From NCBI RefSeq assembly GCF_937958065.1, contig NZ_CALFXI010000048.1, positions 1 to 64,000 on the forward strand: a stretch of 64,000 bases of DNA. The letters are read 5' to 3'. Numbering within the stretch: position 1 is the first letter of the stretch; every line of letters begins with the position of its first letter. The translations under genes and the position numbers were made by a program. The stretch comes from an uncultured Steroidobacter sp. GTDB taxonomy: Bacteria; Pseudomonadota; Gammaproteobacteria; Steroidobacterales; Steroidobacteraceae. The notes beneath the pieces were generated by a model. That model saw only the letters and a program-made list of their open reading frames with translations. It did no database searches and was not told the origin of the DNA. This document shows, piece after piece, positions 62,236 through 64,000 of this stretch.

Positions 62236-62904
62236 TCACATGGCCGTCGGGCGAGTCTTGCGGCCGACCATGCGCTCCACATTCCGGATCATATGCATGA
62301 CTACATCGGTCTGCGACCAGCGGCCCATCGGCCGCCACCACAGCGCGGCCCACATGAGCAGGCCGCCGATCGAGAGCGCAGTGAAGTCGGGATCGTCGAA
62401 TGTGAATTCACCGCGCTTCGCGCCTTCCACCAGCAGGCTGGAGAGCTTGCGGTCGAATTCCAGCTTCAGATCGGTCAGCACCTGCCATTCATCGGGTTCC
62501 AGATTCATCTCCTCGCGCCGATATACCACGATGCATTGCTGATTCAGCAGCACCGCCGAGGTCACGCGCTCGATCGCCAAACGCAGCTTTTCACCGGGCG
62601 GCAGCTTGGTGGCGAGCGCCTCGTCGAGCGCGGCGAGCGGCGAGCGGATGCCGATCTCACAAATCGCGTTGAGGATCTCGCTCTTGTTCCGGAAATAGGA
62701 ATATAAGAAAGGCTTGGTGACCTTCAGCTCGGCCGCGATGGTATCGAGAGTAGTCGCTTCATAGCCCTGCGCGAAAAACAACTCTCGTGACTGCTCCAGA
62801 ATCCGTCGCCGCTTGAATTCCTGAACCTCGGTTCGTAATTCATGTTTGTGCGATTGCACTTCGGCTTTCTTATTTGCCTTCGAGGCGCTCACCCGCGCAG
62901 CCAT
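62236..62904 (-). CDS. TetR-family transcriptional regulator
   Basis: A 222-residue protein. A basic N-terminal stretch of about 30 residues precedes the HTH (RRRILEQSRELFFAQGYEAT, TLDTIAAELKVTKPFLYSYF). The C-terminal ligand domain has RREEMNLEPDEWQVLTDLKL and GGLLMWAALWWRPMGRWS, which resembles regulators of steroid or fatty acid metabolism (TetR_C_17/KstR2-like). That resemblance is an impression. The regulated genes are not in the window. Confidence 0.88.
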   Translation of the reverse strand: MAARVSASKANKKAEVQSHKHELRTEVQEFKRRRILEQSRELFFAQGYEATTLDTIAAELKVTKPFLYSYFRNKSEILNAICEIGIRSPLAALDEALATKLPPGEKLRLAIERVTSAVLLNQQCIVVYRREEMNLEPDEWQVLTDLKLEFDRKLSSLLVEGAKRGEFTFDDPDFTALSIGGLLMWAALWWRPMGRWSQTDVVMHMIRNVERMVGRKTRPTAM

Positions 62905-63456
62905 AGTCTTCCCTCAGCGATACTCGTGCAAAAAAGCCGGTGAATGATGAGGCAGAACGACAGGCACCGCAATCAATCGCTGTGCGTGATGCTGTCGGAA
63001 AATTCGCCAGTCGTTGCTCGCGATTCATCTGTACAAATCGTCGACACGTGCGTGCGGCCTCATTGCGTTCGCCATCCATGCGAACGACGCGCTGACTGGT
63101 GCGGCACGGGTGTAGCGGGGCGCCTGGAAGGGGCGCGCGAGGCTCGGGATGGCTCGGCAAAGAATTTTGCGGCCGTCCAGCACAGAGTAGCTGCATCTGC
63201 CGATTGTTGTGGTAGGATGCGCGCCCTCGCGGCGGAATGCGCCCGAGAATGTCAGCGGATGGTTCGGCAAAGGGTTGGGTGGGATTCGGTAAGTCACTGA
63301 TCCTGCTAAGGAAAAACCCTCAGCGTCGAGACGGCCCCGAAACGGCCGCCGACCCCGGCCCCGCGTGCGACATGGCCCCGCTCCGGTCCGGTTCATGCAA
63401 GTGAACGGCACACGGCGGACGGATGGGCGGCTCGAAGCCGTCGGCCAGATCAGTGT
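62905..63456. other. Intergenic region before tRNA-Arg, no recognisable gene
   Basis: 552 nt with only low-quality frames. One long minus frame (63025-63546) runs through the tRNA as antisense and is an artefact. The TetR promoter should lie at its left end and the tRNA promoter at its right end. Confidence 0.5.
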
Positions 63457-63533
63457 GCGCCCGTAGCTCAGTTGGATAGAGCGCATGGCTACGAACCATG
63501 AGGTCGGGAGTTCGAATCTCTCCGGGCGCGCCA
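63457..63533 (+). tRNA. tRNA-Arg(ACG)
   Basis: A 77-nt cloverleaf: acceptor GCGCCCG/CGGGCGC, discriminator G and encoded CCA. D-loop AGCTCAGTTGGATAGAGC, anticodon loop CTACGAA (anticodon ACG, to be edited to ICG) and T-loop GTTCGAATC. An integrase gene lies 13 nt beyond its 3' end, so it is a likely attachment site. Confidence 0.96.
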
Positions 63534-63546
63534 TCTTCTCAAGCAC

Positions 63547-64000
63547 TTACGCACTCTGACGACGACGCAGCCAAGTGGTTGCGGGACTTTTGCGGGAGTT
63601 TTCGTCCCCGCAGACTTTCTCCGCCGCCGCAATCAGGTTGCCAAGCTCCGCCTGCGAGTAGTGCGTCGTGATCCGCCCGCTCTTGTGGCCGAGCAAGTCC
63701 TGACGGTCCTCGAACGACACGCCGGCCGCGCGCAGCCGCCGACCGAACGTGTGCTTGAGGTCATGGACTCGAATCTTCCTGAAACCCTCCGGTGCCGGCT
63801 CGCCGTGACGCTCCGTCCATTTGTTCGCGGCGCGCTCGCGCGCTTGCTTCCACGCGGTGCCGTACATCTTCGATACGGGCCGCAGTTCGCCCTTCGGCGG
63901 AGCGATCGCGAACACGTGAGTCGGATGCACGCCGCGCATGCTCTCCACGACTGACTTCGCCACCCGATTGAGCACGACGAGACGCTCGTCGCCGTTCTTC
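63547..64000 (-). CDS. Tyrosine recombinase (phage/island integrase), C-terminal part cut by the window edge
   Basis: The frame is open to the right edge, where it reads KNGDERLVVLNRVAKSVVES. It continues with HDLKHTFGRRLRAAGVSFED, DLLGHKSGRITTHYSQAEL. This is the catalytic half: the beta-hairpin Lys, the His of HxxR (here HDLK, so Lys for Arg), the LGHxS motif and the nucleophile Tyr in THYS. The first Arg box and the DNA-binding N-terminus lie outside the window. It ends 13 nt from tRNA-Arg and points toward it, the usual layout of an element integrated at a tRNA 3' end. Confidence 0.88.
   Translation of the reverse strand, partial: KNGDERLVVLNRVAKSVVESMRGVHPTHVFAIAPPKGELRPVSKMYGTAWKQARERAANKWTERHGEPAPEGFRKIRVHDLKHTFGRRLRAAGVSFEDRQDLLGHKSGRITTHYSQAELGNLIAAAEKVCGDENSRKSPATTWLRRRQSA

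Noticed and set aside
63025..63546. Minus-strand frame beginning MLEKMARPERFELPTSWFVA
   Set aside because: It is antisense to tRNA-Arg; this peptide is a well-known artefact of translating tRNA genes on the wrong strand.

Overview
The window looks like a chromosomal segment of a GC-rich, free-living gammaproteobacterium. Two gene orders typical of that class are intact: bamD divergent from rluD-pgeF-(zip)-clpB, and mutS / pncC-thpR-recA-recX-alaS-csrA followed by tRNA-Ser(GCU). The type IV pilus regulators PilS/PilR, the two-partner adhesin and the 3-keto-sugar-type locus would fit a Steroidobacter/Nevskia/Xanthomonadales-like soil or freshwater bacterium. That placement is inference; no 16S rRNA gene lies in the window.

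Layout. 1-7084 (minus): the 5' end of pilA with a near-consensus sigma-54 promoter, a glycosylation-type operon (GT2 glycosyltransferase, probable GtrA remnant, methyltransferase, STT3/AglB-like GT-C protein) and pilS-pilR. 7172-11228 (plus): sucC, sucD with a histone-H1-like tail, and nadE. 11284-19717 (minus): a tpsB-tpsA two-partner secretion pair with a 2202-residue adhesin. 20008-28787: bamD, then rluD, pgeF, a ZIP transporter, clpB, an FmdB-type zinc ribbon protein (also H1-tailed) and aspS. 28938-34961: an accessory block that I read as a decayed chromosomal integron. A truncated integron-type integrase on the minus strand diverges from a plus-strand run of small unrelated ORFs separated by attC-like elements; the first clear cassette encodes a ClpS-like protein. 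35035-37868: an HD-hydrolase/cupin/oxidoreductase operon and a VOC protein.

37992-46646 (minus) is a carbohydrate locus. It encodes a GMC dehydrogenase with its gluconate-dehydrogenase-subunit-3-like partner, a LacI repressor, an MFS importer, two secreted DUF1080 (3-keto-disaccharide hydrolase family) proteins, a Tat-exported sugar isomerase and a Gfo/Idh/MocA oxidoreductase. A LacI-type operator lies upstream of the importer. The set suggests breakdown of glycosides through 3-keto intermediates.

46747-56580 holds an alpha/beta hydrolase and the repair/translation block, with a LexA box before recA. 57133-60878 has an apparently exported SAM methyltransferase divergent from a histidine kinase / double-KaiC ATPase / single-domain response regulator operon, with a perfect 10+10 bp palindrome in the shared promoter region. 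61319-62904 holds AraC and TetR regulators. The window ends with tRNA-Arg(ACG) and a tyrosine integrase cut by the right edge, probably the border of an integrated element.

The most unusual items are the relic integron with its ClpS-like cassette, the KaiC/kinase/regulator module, the basic tails on SucD and the FmdB protein, and the pilin-linked STT3-like gene with an altered catalytic-motif region.
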